64,000 bases of DNA from Streptomyces sp. LaPpAH-108 (GTDB lineage: Bacteria; Actinomycetota; Actinomycetes; Streptomycetales; Streptomycetaceae), in assembly GCF_000373625.1 (NCBI RefSeq), contig NZ_KB891988.1, forward strand, positions 470,053-534,052. The letters are read 5' to 3'. The position numbers were made by a program, and so were the translations under genes. Below are positions 35,113 to 43,408 of the stretch, piece after piece; position 1 is the first letter of the stretch, and every line of letters starts with the position of its first letter. Below the pieces are notes generated by a model that had not been told where the DNA came from, ran no database searches, and worked only from the letters and a program-made list of their open reading frames with translations.

Positions 35113-35733
35113 TCACTCGGAGGTCGTGTCCGGGCGGGCGTTCCCCTTCGTGTCCGTCCCCTTCCCGCGCGTCTCCTGACCCGTGAGGGCGGGCCGGTCC
35201 GCGCCGGTGAGCGCGGGCTGCGCGTCCGGGTGGTCGGGGTGCCGGGCACGCCAGTAGGGGTTGTCGTGCGGGAGGACCGAGCCGACCCGGCCGTACATCC
35301 CGAAGGTCATCAGCAGCAGGCCGACCACGAAGGTGAAGTACACGTTCTGGATCTTGAACGCCAGGATGTTGCTGTCCGTGCCCAGCAGGCCCAGGTTGAT
35401 GAAGCCGTTCAGGATGAACAGCACGCCGAAGACCATGTTCAGCGTGGAGGCGAAGTTGCCGCCGATCACCATGCCCGCGAGCAGGATCAGCCCGACGACG
35501 ATCGAGAGCACGCTCAGCGCGCCGTTGGTGTTGAGGCCCGCCACCGTGTCGCTGCCGGTGTTGAAGGGGCCGATGTGGTCGACCACTCCGAGGATGCCGA
35601 AGATCAGCAGGAAGAGCCCGATCAGCCCGGCGCCGATCCGGTAGACCGTGTTCAGCTTGTGGTCGACGGGCAGATGCTCGTCGAAGGGGATGCGGCTGCG
35701 GCGGTGTCTGGTGCGCTCTGCGTGTGTGGCCAT
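35113..35733 (-). CDS. DUF4383 membrane protein
   Basis: This 206-residue protein has four hydrophobic helices at about 30-52, 68-90, 95-118 and 128-152. It has the family sequence HKLNTVYRIGAGLIGLFLLI and a disordered hydrophilic tail of about 50 residues. DUF4383 proteins are small actinobacterial membrane proteins of unknown function. The ATG at 35733 has GGAGG 5 nt upstream. Confidence 0.88.
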   Translation of the reverse strand: MATHAERTRHRRSRIPFDEHLPVDHKLNTVYRIGAGLIGLFLLIFGILGVVDHIGPFNTGSDTVAGLNTNGALSVLSIVVGLILLAGMVIGGNFASTLNMVFGVLFILNGFINLGLLGTDSNILAFKIQNVYFTFVVGLLLMTFGMYGRVGSVLPHDNPYWRARHPDHPDAQPALTGADRPALTGQETRGKGTDTKGNARPDTTSE

Positions 35734-35816
35734 GTCCGCCTCCCTCAGGGCATCGGGGCAGGCCATACGGTTCATCCCAATATCCGCCCGCTGGGCCGGT
35801 GGCGGCAACACAGGGC

Positions 35817-37211
35817 TCACTGCCCGGAGCCGCGCTCCTCGCGGATCCGGGAGACCACCCGGGACGCCGTCTCGCGTACGGCCTCCGTCTCGGTCAGGAA
35901 ATGCCAGTAGTCGGGGTGACGGCCGCTGTCGAGCGTGGCGATCGCCCGGTCGAGACGGGCCACCGCGTCGTCCAGCGGCCGGGCGTGCCGGGGCTCGGGC
36001 GCCGTACGGCCGGTCATGGCGAGCCGCTGGGCGTCGCGGAGCGCGAACCTGGCCCGCTCGATCTCGGCGCGGGGGTCCTTCTGGACGGCGTTGAGCCGGT
36101 TCAGCCGGTCCCCGGCGGCCGAGACGGCCTCGTCGGTGGTGTTCAGCAGGGCGCGCACGGTCGAGAGCAGCGAGGTGGCGTCCGCCCAGCGCTGGGCCTC
36201 CCGCGCGGAACGCGCCTCGGCGAGCTTGCGCTCGGCCTGCCGTACGTTCTCCCCGGCCTGCTCGGGCACCTGCTGGAGGTCCTGCCAGCAGGCGGCGGTG
36301 AAGCGCCGGCGCAGCTCGCTCAGGATCGGCTCGACCTGTCCGGCGCGGGTGGTGAGCGCCTGGGCGCGGGTGCCGAGGCTGACCAGTCGCCGGTCGATCT
36401 CGGCGGCCTTCTCCGGCAGCCGCTCGGCCTCGGCCCGGATCGCCGCGGCCTCCCGCCGTACCCGCTCGGCGCGCTCCAGGGTGGCGGCCACGCCGTGCTG
36501 TCCGGCGCCCTGGTTGAGCTTGGTCAGCTCGGGGGAGAGCGTGGCCAGCCGCGCCGCGAGGTCGTCGGCCCGCAGCCGCTTGTCCCGTACGGCGTCCAGC
36601 GCGTTGCTCGCCCCCAGCAGCTCCTGCCGGGCCCGTTCCACGGCCGGGGCGAGCCGCGCGAGCTGCGTCTCCGCCTTGCCGAGCAGCGGCCCGAGCGACG
36701 TGCCGAAGCGGTCCAGCTCCTGCTTGACCCGCACCAGCTCGTCCTTGGCGGCGGTCAGCTCGGTCCGCGCCCGCGCCGCGACGGCGGCCTCCAGATCGTC
36801 CCGGTCCAGGTCCTGCGCGTCCACGGCCTCGATGTACCGGTGGCTGGCCTCGTCGATCCGGCGCCCGAGCGCGGCGAAGCCGTCGACGGCGCTGCGTGCG
36901 GCGGGGGAGTCGTCGACGGCGCCGATCGTCTCGATGGCGATCAGCAGGTCCCGCTGGGCGGTGTCCAGGGCGTAGAACGCCTCCGCCGCCGCGTCCTTGG
37001 CGGCCTGCGCCTCGGCCCGCTGACTCTCGGCCCGGCCGCCGAACCAGCGACGGGTACCGCCTCCGGCGAAGGCGGCGGGCAGCGCGAGGACGGCGAGCAG
37101 GGGGAGGCTCACGAGGAGGGCGGTGTCGCGCAGGGCGCGGGGCCGATGCGGGGACCGTGCGGCCGTCGGCCGGTACGGCTGCGAACCTGACGTGCCCGGT
37201 GTCCCCGTCAC
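35817..37211 (-). CDS. Membrane-anchored coiled-coil protein
   Basis: I do not recognise a named family. This 464-residue protein has one N-terminal hydrophobic segment (about 28-50, ALLVSLPLLAVLALPAAFAG). A very long Ala/Arg/Glu-rich helical region follows (about 60-420) with heptad-like spacing, so it is probably an extracytoplasmic or cytoplasmic rod attached to the membrane. The GTG at 37211 is preceded by GGAGAGG. It sits alone between DUF4383 and tRNA-Val. A septation or envelope scaffold is conceivable but not supported by any motif. Confidence 0.8.
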   Translation of the reverse strand: MTGTPGTSGSQPYRPTAARSPHRPRALRDTALLVSLPLLAVLALPAAFAGGGTRRWFGGRAESQRAEAQAAKDAAAEAFYALDTAQRDLLIAIETIGAVDDSPAARSAVDGFAALGRRIDEASHRYIEAVDAQDLDRDDLEAAVAARARTELTAAKDELVRVKQELDRFGTSLGPLLGKAETQLARLAPAVERARQELLGASNALDAVRDKRLRADDLAARLATLSPELTKLNQGAGQHGVAATLERAERVRREAAAIRAEAERLPEKAAEIDRRLVSLGTRAQALTTRAGQVEPILSELRRRFTAACWQDLQQVPEQAGENVRQAERKLAEARSAREAQRWADATSLLSTVRALLNTTDEAVSAAGDRLNRLNAVQKDPRAEIERARFALRDAQRLAMTGRTAPEPRHARPLDDAVARLDRAIATLDSGRHPDYWHFLTETEAVRETASRVVSRIREERGSGQ

Positions 37212-37392
37212 ATGCCTCTCCCGTGCTGTCCTGCGGCGCCCTGGGTGGAGCCATTCTCCCACCCGTCGAAGACGAACACACGGCCCGGTCAGTTGCCTCC
37301 ACCCGGCCCCCCGCCTCGGATTACGGGTTTGCGGTCACCTGGCGCAGTCAAGGTAAGCTGTCGCTCGACCCGGCCGCGTGCCCGGTCGCCAC

Positions 37393-37464
<72 letters not shown>

Positions 37465-37473
37465 CACACAGCG

Positions 37474-37504
37474 GAGGCCCCTCACTACATCAGTGAGGGG
37501 CCTC
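37474..37504 (+). terminator. Terminator of tRNA-Val
   Basis: A perfect 13-bp stem GAGGCCCCTCACT/AGTGAGGGGCCTC with an ACATC loop lies 10 nt after the tRNA and is followed by TCGTCTTGT. Confidence 0.85.
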
Positions 37505-37808
37505 TCGTCTTGTACTTCAGCAGGTATGTAGATCGTTCAGGCGATCTTCGGGGGTGGTCCCGAGGGCGGCCGGTTTACGGCCGGAGCCGGACGGCGGGGA
37601 CCGAGCGGTGCGCCTAGGGCGTGTTCTTCCGGCTTGCCTCGCAGGTGGGGGCCGTGCGGCGGGGCGCGGTGAGCCGGGGCCGCCGCGCGAACACCCGCCA
37701 GGCCGGGGCGGATCGGTGCGAAGCGGAGGGACGGAATCCCGTCATATCCCGGCATGCACCTCGCTACTCTTCGTTCCCCATGCTCCCGGTAGGTGACAGG
37801 AGGGTCCT
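37505..37808. other. Gene-free stretch before the DUF6232 gene
   Basis: No gene is supported in these 304 bp. The last part is the leader of the DUF6232 gene, with AGGAGG just before the GTG at 37809. No clear promoter or operator is recognised. Confidence 0.5.
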
Positions 37809-38309
37809 GTGGCGGCCCAAGTAACAATCAACGAAGGTGTGTTGTGGGTGGGGGGCGAGGCGTACCCGCTCAGCAACATCTCGCACGTCGGCCAGCGGCG
37901 CCTGGCCGTCGACCAGGGCGCCGCGTGGAAGAAGTTCATCCTCCGGACCATCGCCTGGCTGATCGTGGGCGGCATCTTCGCCTCGGTGGTCGGCACCTTC
38001 GGCACGATCGTCCTCCTCGCGGTGGAGGCGCTTCTCGTCTGGAAGCTGGTCTCCGCGCTGCAGAAGCCCCCGGTGTACGGCCTGATCCTCAACACCTCCG
38101 GCACGCAGCGCGCGGCCATCTGGTCCACGCGGCAGGAGGAGATCCAGCAGCTGATCCACGAGATCACCAGGGCGATCGGCAACCCCGACATCGCGCAGGT
38201 GATCGTCAACGTGGAGCACGCGGTGCAGGGCGACCTCATCCAGCAGTACGGCTCGGGCAGCATCGGCAAGGCCGAGCACAGCGGCAGCGGGAGCATCCAG
38301 GGATCATGA
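37809..38309 (+). CDS. DUF6232-like membrane protein with C-terminal amyloid-like motif
   Basis: This 166-residue protein starts with a short beta region (QVTINEGVLWVGGEAYPLSN), followed by two adjacent hydrophobic helices (about 43-80), a soluble domain (about 85-135) and a glycine/serine-rich C-terminus. The organisation matches the DUF6232 proteins of Streptomyces. The C-terminal IQQYGSGSIGKAEHSGSG is nearly identical to the N-terminus of the next protein, whose gene overlaps by ATGA. Shared motifs of this kind between neighbours are typical of amyloid-signalling pairs; here the membrane protein would be the sensor or partner (inference). Confidence 0.8.
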   Translation: MAAQVTINEGVLWVGGEAYPLSNISHVGQRRLAVDQGAAWKKFILRTIAWLIVGGIFASVVGTFGTIVLLAVEALLVWKLVSALQKPPVYGLILNTSGTQRAAIWSTRQEEIQQLIHEITRAIGNPDIAQVIVNVEHAVQGDLIQQYGSGSIGKAEHSGSGSIQGS

Positions 38310-38374
38310 GCGGCGACCACATCCAGCAGTACGGCTCCGGCAGCATCGGCAAGGCCGAACACACCGGCTCCGGG
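38238..38374 (+). repeat. 54-bp direct repeat encoding the shared motif
   Basis: Copies at 38238-38291 and 38321-38374 encode IQQYGSGSIGKAEH(S/T)GSG in two different proteins, across the ATGA gene junction. They are offset by 83 bp, so the copies are in different reading frames relative to one another but each in its own gene's frame. That means selection on both protein sequences, or recent duplication. Confidence 0.85.
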
Positions 38375-38641
38375 GACATCGTGGCGGGCGGCAAGACGGT
38401 CGGCGCGACCACCGGGGGACCTGAGGTGACGGCCCTCCTGGAGGCGATCGAGGGGCTGCGCCCGCACCTGGACGCGAGCGACCGGGCGGAGGTGGACGCG
38501 GCGGCCGGCTCGATCGCCGAGGAGACCTCCCCGGAACGCCTGCGGGGCCTGGTACGGCGCATCTCCGGCATCGCGGCGCTGGTCGGCGAGGTGGGCGTAC
38601 CGGTGATCGCGGCGGCGAGGGCGCTGCTGGCGGCGGCCTGA
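38306..38641 (+). CDS. Small helical protein with N-terminal amyloid-like motif
   Basis: I do not recognise a named family for the body of this 111-residue protein. Residues 5-22 (HIQQYGSGSIGKAEHTGSG) repeat the C-terminal motif of the upstream membrane protein, followed by the Gly-rich DIVAGGKTVGATTGG. Residues about 40-111 form an amphipathic helical bundle (LLEAIEGLRPHLDASDRAEV) ending in a hydrophobic helix (VGVPVIAAARALLAAA). This layout, a Gly/Ser/His beta-prone motif plus a helical domain with a hydrophobic end, fits an effector triggered by homotypic templating, but no activity can be read. The start is ATG 38306, overlapping the previous stop. Confidence 0.8.
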   Translation: MSGDHIQQYGSGSIGKAEHTGSGDIVAGGKTVGATTGGPEVTALLEAIEGLRPHLDASDRAEVDAAAGSIAEETSPERLRGLVRRISGIAALVGEVGVPVIAAARALLAAA

Positions 38642-38671
38642 GGGGGGCCGGGGGCGGGATGCCCGCGCTCG

Positions 38672-39334
38672 TCAGCGGTGGTTCTCGTTGAAGTGGGCGA
38701 TCAGCGGGGAGAGTTCGAGGAGGCTTTCGATGTGGAAGGTCGGGAGGCGGTCGGACTTCTTCTCGCGGGGGTGCAGGGCCGCCCAGGGGCCTCGGTGCAG
38801 GAGGGCCGTGTGGAGACCGGCGTCGTGGGCGGGGCGGATGTCGTTGTCGAGGCGGTCGCCCACGTACAGCATCTCGTGGGGCTCGGCGGGGACGAGTGAG
38901 ACGAGGCGGGCGAAGAAGGCGGGGTCCGGCTTGGCCGTGCCCCAGTCCTCGGAGAGGCCGATCAGGTCCACGTCGCTCGCGAACAGCTCGCGCAGACACC
39001 GGCCCGCCCGGGCGTTCTGGTTCGCCGCGATGCCGAGCCAGAGGCCGTCGGCGCGCAGCGTGGCCAGGGTGTCCCGGACGTCCGGGTAGAGGTCCGCCTC
39101 CGTGACGGTCTGCGGCAGCCCCGCCTCCTCCCGCTCCTCCCGCGCCGCGCTCAGGTCGAACCCCGGGCGGAACGCGTCGAACACCTCGCGCCAGTCGCCG
39201 CCCCGGGCCACCACCGCCCCGAACACCGCGCTGAACGTGTGCCGGGGCACGCCCAGCCAGTCCGCCCAGGCGCCCCACTCGGCGGTCTCGTCCACGAGGC
39301 ACTCGCCCACGTCGAAGATCACAGCGCGCATCAT
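38672..39334 (-). CDS. HAD family hydrolase
   Basis: This 220-residue HAD subfamily IA-type protein has nucleophile Asp8 in VIFDVGECLVDE, the Thr/Ser-like IAANQN motif II, Lys in WGTAKPDPAFF, and YVGDRLDNDIRPA as motif IV. The usual second aspartate (DxD) is Gly10 here. Some active HADs (YihX-like, FDLGN) share this, so phosphatase activity is possible but not certain. The cap is helical. It is convergent with the amyloid-motif pair. Confidence 0.88.
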   Translation of the reverse strand: MMRAVIFDVGECLVDETAEWGAWADWLGVPRHTFSAVFGAVVARGGDWREVFDAFRPGFDLSAAREEREEAGLPQTVTEADLYPDVRDTLATLRADGLWLGIAANQNARAGRCLRELFASDVDLIGLSEDWGTAKPDPAFFARLVSLVPAEPHEMLYVGDRLDNDIRPAHDAGLHTALLHRGPWAALHPREKKSDRLPTFHIESLLELSPLIAHFNENHR

Positions 39335-39398
39335 GAGGGCAGCGTATCCAGCGCGCCCGGCGTGCGGTGTCGTGCGGCGAGGCGGAGCCGCCCGCCCC

Positions 39399-39734
39399 TC
39401 AGGCAGGCGGTTCCCCTTCCGCGTGCTTCAGCTTCGAGCGCGCGTCCACCCGGTCCGCCGCCGTTATCTCGGACCAGAAGCGGTGGCCGCTGACGAAGAC
39501 CGCGAGTTCGTGTTCGCGGCGGCGGAGCTTTTCCACTTCCGCCTGTTCGTCAGGGGTCCAGCCGGGGGAGGCCGGGCGCTCGATCTTGCGCCAGCCGAGG
39601 TCGTCGCTGAAGCCGTCCAACGGCTCCACCGACCAGGGGAGCCGCTTGAGCAGGGCCGACAGCTCGGCCCGGACCTGGTGCAGCTCCGCCTGCCCGGCGA
39701 GGAGGTCACTGGGGAATTCGGGGGTCGTAGCCAC
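39399..39734 (-). CDS. Small conserved hypothetical protein
   Basis: I do not recognise this 111-residue hydrophilic protein. It is mostly helical (AELHQVRAELSALLKRLPWS; EQAEVEKLRRREHELAVFVS) with a central DDLGWRKIERPASPGWTPDE segment. It has no membrane helix, cysteine cluster or signal. Codon use is normal for the genome. The GTG at 39734 is the only plausible start. It is monocistronic or weakly linked to the HAD gene 64 bp downstream. Confidence 0.65.
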   Translation of the reverse strand: MATTPEFPSDLLAGQAELHQVRAELSALLKRLPWSVEPLDGFSDDLGWRKIERPASPGWTPDEQAEVEKLRRREHELAVFVSGHRFWSEITAADRVDARSKLKHAEGEPPA

Positions 39735-39870
39735 GCGCCAATGGTACGCCTGTTCGAATCCATGGGACGCGTTCGTAGGGGCGGTTCAGTCGAACGAGTG
39801 TTCTTTGAGGGGCCGGGTTGACGGCCCACGCCCCCCCGCTCAGTGCCCCCGAAGACCCCGCTCCCTCGGC

Positions 39871-40776
39871 TCAGTACCCGGCCGCCCGCAACTCCTCCAC
39901 CAGCCGCGCGGCCACCGGCACCGCCACTCCCCGCGCCTCCGCCGCCCGCAGCAACGCCCCGCCGATCGCGTCCAGCTCCAGCGCCCGCCCGGCCTCCGCG
40001 TCCCGCTGCATCGAGGACTTCGTACCGGGCAGGAAGGAGCCGTACCGCGCGAGCAGCCGCGCCGCGTCCGTCGGGGCGCCATGCGCCCGGCCGACGGCCG
40101 CCGTCTCCGCCACCAGCGCCTCCAGCTCCGTACGGTGGCGGTCGAGCACCACGTCCAGCGGGGCGGCGTACCGCGTGGTGAGCAGGGCGAACGGGGCGAG
40201 GAAGGCCAGCTTCGTCCAGAGCGTCGCCGTCGCGTCGTCGGTCACCCGGGTCGTCACGCCCGAGGCGGTGAGCGCGGCGGCGAGGGCGTCGAGACGGCGC
40301 CGGGGCGCCGTCGCGCTCGCGAGGTCCACCTCCACGAACGGGCTGCCCTGCTCGATGACCACCGGGTCTGCGGAGACGCGCGTCGACTCCACCCGGATCG
40401 CGGCCGGGGCCACCTGGCCGGAGCCGTAGCGGGCGCGCAGGGCCGCCGGGTGCTCGACGCCGTTCAGGAACGGTACGAGGAGGGTGTCGCCCAGCGCCTT
40501 CGCCGGGACGCGGGACAGCGCGGACTCCAGGCCCGTCTGCTTGACGGCGATCAGACAGGCGTCGACCGGCTCGCGCAGCTCGGTGTCCGCCTCCACGGAC
40601 GCGGTGAACTCCCCGAACTGGCGGCTGCGGACCTGGATTCCGTCCGTGCGCAGCGACTCCGCGGTGCTCTCGCGCGCCAGGCAGATCACGCGGTGTCCGG
40701 AACGGGAGAGCAGCGCGGCGAGCAGTCCGCCGACTCCGCCGGGGCCGAGGACGGCAACGGTGGGCTTGATCGTCAT
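39871..40776 (-). CDS. 2-dehydropantoate 2-reductase family protein
   Basis: This 301-residue ApbA/PanE-type oxidoreductase has the N-terminal Rossmann fold starting VAVLGPGGVGGLLAALL (GxGxxG). The IAVKQTGLESAL lysine region, the conserved PFLNGVEH with its asparagine, and a C-terminal helical domain with SSMQRDAEAGRALELDAIGG are all typical of ketopantoate reductases. It could make pantoate for CoA synthesis or act on another 2-oxo acid. AAGGAG precedes the ATG. It has no pan-operon neighbours, so panE is not asserted. Confidence 0.9.
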   Translation of the reverse strand: MTIKPTVAVLGPGGVGGLLAALLSRSGHRVICLARESTAESLRTDGIQVRSRQFGEFTASVEADTELREPVDACLIAVKQTGLESALSRVPAKALGDTLLVPFLNGVEHPAALRARYGSGQVAPAAIRVESTRVSADPVVIEQGSPFVEVDLASATAPRRRLDALAAALTASGVTTRVTDDATATLWTKLAFLAPFALLTTRYAAPLDVVLDRHRTELEALVAETAAVGRAHGAPTDAARLLARYGSFLPGTKSSMQRDAEAGRALELDAIGGALLRAAEARGVAVPVAARLVEELRAAGY

Positions 40777-40907
40777 GAGGTTGACTCCTTCAGGGGTCGG
40801 CCCCGGGTATCGGTGGCCGCCGTGGACTGATCATGGCATGGGGTGGCTGGAGCGGGGGAGTACCCGTTCACACGGCGAACCCCGCCTCCTCGCGCCACAC
40901 TTGACCC

Positions 40908-41141
40908 ATGTGCCGGAGCATCAAAACCCTGCGCCCGCCCGTCCTGCCCGGCGAGGCCACCGAGGACGACATCCACGCCGCCGCCCTGCAGTACGTACGC
41001 AAGATCTCAGGCTTCCGCGCCCCCGCCGCCCACAACCGCGAGGCATTCGACCAAGCGGTCACCGCCGTCGCCTCAGCAACGGCCGACCTACTGGCCGCCC
41101 TGGAGGTACGGGGCCAGAAGAAACCGACGGCGACTGGCTGA
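40908..41141 (+). CDS. DUF2277 family protein
   Basis: This 77-residue protein starts with the family hallmark MCRSIKTLRPP. The helical AALQYVRKISGFRAP and NREAFDQAVTAVASAT segments follow the DUF2277 pattern. Its function is unknown. The short upstream gap from the reductase gene makes a shared divergent promoter likely. Confidence 0.88.
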   Translation: MCRSIKTLRPPVLPGEATEDDIHAAALQYVRKISGFRAPAAHNREAFDQAVTAVASATADLLAALEVRGQKKPTATG

Positions 41142-41203
41142 ATGCCGGGACCGGCCGTGCCCGAGACGGGCTCAGCTCTGCCCGCGAGCCACGCCGCGCG
41201 CCC

Positions 41204-41824
41204 TCACCCCTCCGTCGGGCGCCGTCGCATCAGGTAGGCCGCTCCCGAACCCGCCGCGCACAGGGCCGCCACCGATACTCCCGTTGCCAGCCAGGTCGCG
41301 CCCAGCCAGCGGGCGCCGTAGTAGCCGAGGGCGACGCTGTAGGCGGCCCAGGACAGGCCCGCGAGGGCGGACCAGGGGAGGAAGTCGCGGGCGCGGCGGT
41401 GGGCGGCGCCCGCGCAGAAGGAGACGACCGAGCGGCCCGCCGGGGCGAACCGGGCCAGTACCACCAGCGCGCCGCCGCCCCGCGCCAGCGCCTCACCGAG
41501 ACGTTCCTGCGCGCTGGTCAGCCGCCGGGAGCGGGCGATGGCGCGGTCCAGACGTGCGCCGCCGCGCCAGGCCAGGCGGTACGCGACCAGGTCGCCCACG
41601 ACCGAGGCGACGGCGGCGCAGATGATCAGTACGACGGTGTCGGGCACGTCGTGCGGCACGGCCCCCGCCGCAGCGCCCGTACCGGCTGCCGCCGCTGTGG
41701 CCGCCGTGATGACGAGCACGCCGCTCGGCAGCACGGGCACGAAGACGTCGAGCAACACCGACACCGCCACCACGGCGTAGACCCACGGCCCACCCGCCAG
41801 TGCCCCCACGCTTTCCAGCACCAC
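41204..41824 (-). CDS. DedA/VTT-domain membrane protein
   Basis: This 206-residue polytopic protein has the SNARE-associated (VTT) core: SVVGDLVAYRLAWRGGARL and RFAPAGRSVVSFCAGAAH, equivalent to the re-entrant FxR/G segments of DedA. DedA proteins flip lipid carriers or polar lipids and affect membrane potential (family knowledge). The GTG at 41824 is chosen since AGGAG lies 5 nt upstream. About 300 bp beyond (41825-42125) hold no gene, only a poly-C tract near 42004 and the next gene's leader. Confidence 0.85.
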   Translation of the reverse strand: MVLESVGALAGGPWVYAVVAVSVLLDVFVPVLPSGVLVITAATAAAAGTGAAAGAVPHDVPDTVVLIICAAVASVVGDLVAYRLAWRGGARLDRAIARSRRLTSAQERLGEALARGGGALVVLARFAPAGRSVVSFCAGAAHRRARDFLPWSALAGLSWAAYSVALGYYGARWLGATWLATGVSVAALCAAGSGAAYLMRRRPTEG

Positions 41825-42125
41825 GACTCCTCGCTCCCCCGACGACAGCCATACAGCGTACGCCGGACGGAGTGACGGATGGTTCACAAGAGGATCAAGG
41901 GAACGACACGACATGCTCACGGTGACGCTCCGCTGGGTTTACCGGGGCGGGGAGCAGGGGCGCGCACCGATGTGACTGTCGCACCGCACGGGCGTCGCGC
42001 GCCCGCCCCCCCCCCGTCACCCGCCCGGCGCGCCCCACCCGGCGCCCCCGCGTTCCGTGTCGTAGGAACGGGGAGGGGACTTCGCGCGGCTGTGGGGTCG
42101 TGGCGGTGACGGTCCGGAAGGTGTG

Positions 42126-42668
42126 GTGAGAGGGATGCTCGCAGGGCTCTGTGCGGGGGCCGTTGCCGTGGTCGTGCTGGCGGCGACGCCCGCCGTCGCC
42201 GACGGGTACACCGTCGACGCGGAGGGCCGGTTCGCCCCGCCGGCCGCCTTCGTGCCGTCGGCGGCGGTGACGTACGACCAGACGCTCGTCCCCGCCGCCG
42301 GGACGATCCGGGTACGGCAGCTGACCGGCCCTGGCGCGGCCACGACCGTCGAGCTGACGGTGGGCGGGCTGCGGCCCGGGCACACCTACGGCGCGTACGT
42401 CCACCAGCGCGCCTGCGGTTCCACCGGGGCCGACGCGGGGGACCGGTACCGCAACGACGCGGACGCCGGGCCTACCGCCGCCAACGAGGTCCGCCTCGGC
42501 TTCAACACCGACTCGGGGGGCGCGGGCACGGCGAGCGTCCGGCACCCCTGGGGCTTCCGGCGCGGCGAGGCCGCCTCCGTCGTGATCCAGGACCGCCCCG
42601 GCACGGTGGGCGCCCGCCGCGTCGCCTGCTTCACGGTGCCGTTCGGCTGGGTCACCGGGATGTCCTGA
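42126..42668 (+). CDS. Secreted Cu/Zn-superoxide-dismutase-like protein, ligands lost
   Basis: This protein of about 180 residues has a signal peptide (about 1-26, LCAGAVAVVVLAATPAVADG). The body follows Streptomyces SodC-like proteins (VELTVGGLRPGHTYGAYVHQ; RRVACFTVPFG; a likely disulfide Cys pair). Of the canonical copper/zinc histidines only His in YVHQ remains: the HYQ-like position reads RYR and VVIHA reads VVIQD. It is therefore probably not a dismutase and may be a structural or binding derivative. Starts at GTG 42123, GTG 42126 or ATG 42135 are possible; 42126 is best spaced from GGAAGG. Confidence 0.7.
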   Translation: MRGMLAGLCAGAVAVVVLAATPAVADGYTVDAEGRFAPPAAFVPSAAVTYDQTLVPAAGTIRVRQLTGPGAATTVELTVGGLRPGHTYGAYVHQRACGSTGADAGDRYRNDADAGPTAANEVRLGFNTDSGGAGTASVRHPWGFRRGEAASVVIQDRPGTVGARRVACFTVPFGWVTGMS

Positions 42669-42788
42669 CATGGTCCTCGGGCCGCCCGCCGAGATACGCC
42701 TCGGTGAGCACGTACGGCGTCCCGGCCAGCCGGAACCGGACACTGCCGTCGGCGGACGGTACTGCGCGGGCCACCCACCAGGCGACGC

Positions 42789-42830
42789 GCGCGTGCCCCG
42801 GCGGGGTCAACTCCCCGCCGGGGCACGCGC
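42789..42830. terminator. Bidirectional terminator
   Basis: A perfect 18-bp stem has arms 42789-42806 (GCGCGTGCCCCGGCGGGG) and 42813-42830 with loop TCAACT. It lies between the SOD-like gene and the convergent DoxX gene. Confidence 0.9.
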
Positions 42831-42846
42831 GTTCAGGGGCGGGGCG

Positions 42847-43305
42847 TCACGCCGCCACCGGTGCCTCCTCCACCGCCGGTTCCGCCGTCGCCGTCGCCGT
42901 ACGGCGCGGGAGCAGGGACTCCGCGGCGAAGGCGCCCGAGCCGGTGAAGACCAGGAGGAAGAAGGCCCAGCAGAAGAGGACGGAGAGTTCGCCGCCGTTC
43001 TGGAGGGGCCAGAAGGCGTTCTGCTGGTGGACGTCGAAGTAGGCGTACGCCATCGAGCCGGAGGCGATCAGCGCGGCGCCCCGGGTGCCGAGGCCGAGCA
43101 GGACGAGCGCGCCCGCGACGAGCTGGATCACCGCCGCGTACCAGCCGGGCCAGCTGCCGGCCGGGACCGTCCCGCCGTGGGTGCCGACGGCGCCGCCGAG
43201 CACGCCGAAGAGCGAGGCCGCGCCGTGCACGGCGAACAGCAGGCCGACGACGATGCGGAAGAGCCCGAGGGCGTAGGGCTGGGCGGCGTTGAGCCGAGCG
43301 GACAT
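42847..43305 (-). CDS. DoxX family membrane protein
   Basis: This 152-residue protein has four membrane helices (about 13-35, 58-80, 83-100, 108-128) and the DoxX pattern LFRIVVGLLFAVHGAASLFG, FDVHQQNAFWPLQNGGELSV. DoxX relatives act near respiratory or redox complexes, for example the mycobacterial SodA-DoxX-SseA oxidoreductase complex. AGGAG precedes the ATG. About 105 bp upstream is a DmdR/IdeR-like iron box within a promoter, so it is probably induced in low iron. Confidence 0.9.
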   Translation of the reverse strand: MSARLNAAQPYALGLFRIVVGLLFAVHGAASLFGVLGGAVGTHGGTVPAGSWPGWYAAVIQLVAGALVLLGLGTRGAALIASGSMAYAYFDVHQQNAFWPLQNGGELSVLFCWAFFLLVFTGSGAFAAESLLPRRTATATAEPAVEEAPVAA

Positions 43306-43408
43306 GGGGGGTCTCCTCTTCGGTTTACGGCGCGCCCGCGCGTCCGGCGACGCTGCCGGACGGGGGCCGCCGGGCCGTTGGTGGGGGCGGCGGGTACCGA
43401 ACGAGGGG

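Noticed and set aside
42651-42800. A short minus-strand frame reading like a protein tail (RLAGTPYVLTEAYLGGRPED)
   Set aside because: It overlaps the terminator and the end of the SOD-like gene, has no start or ribosome binding site, and could be a remnant or chance. It is too short to call.
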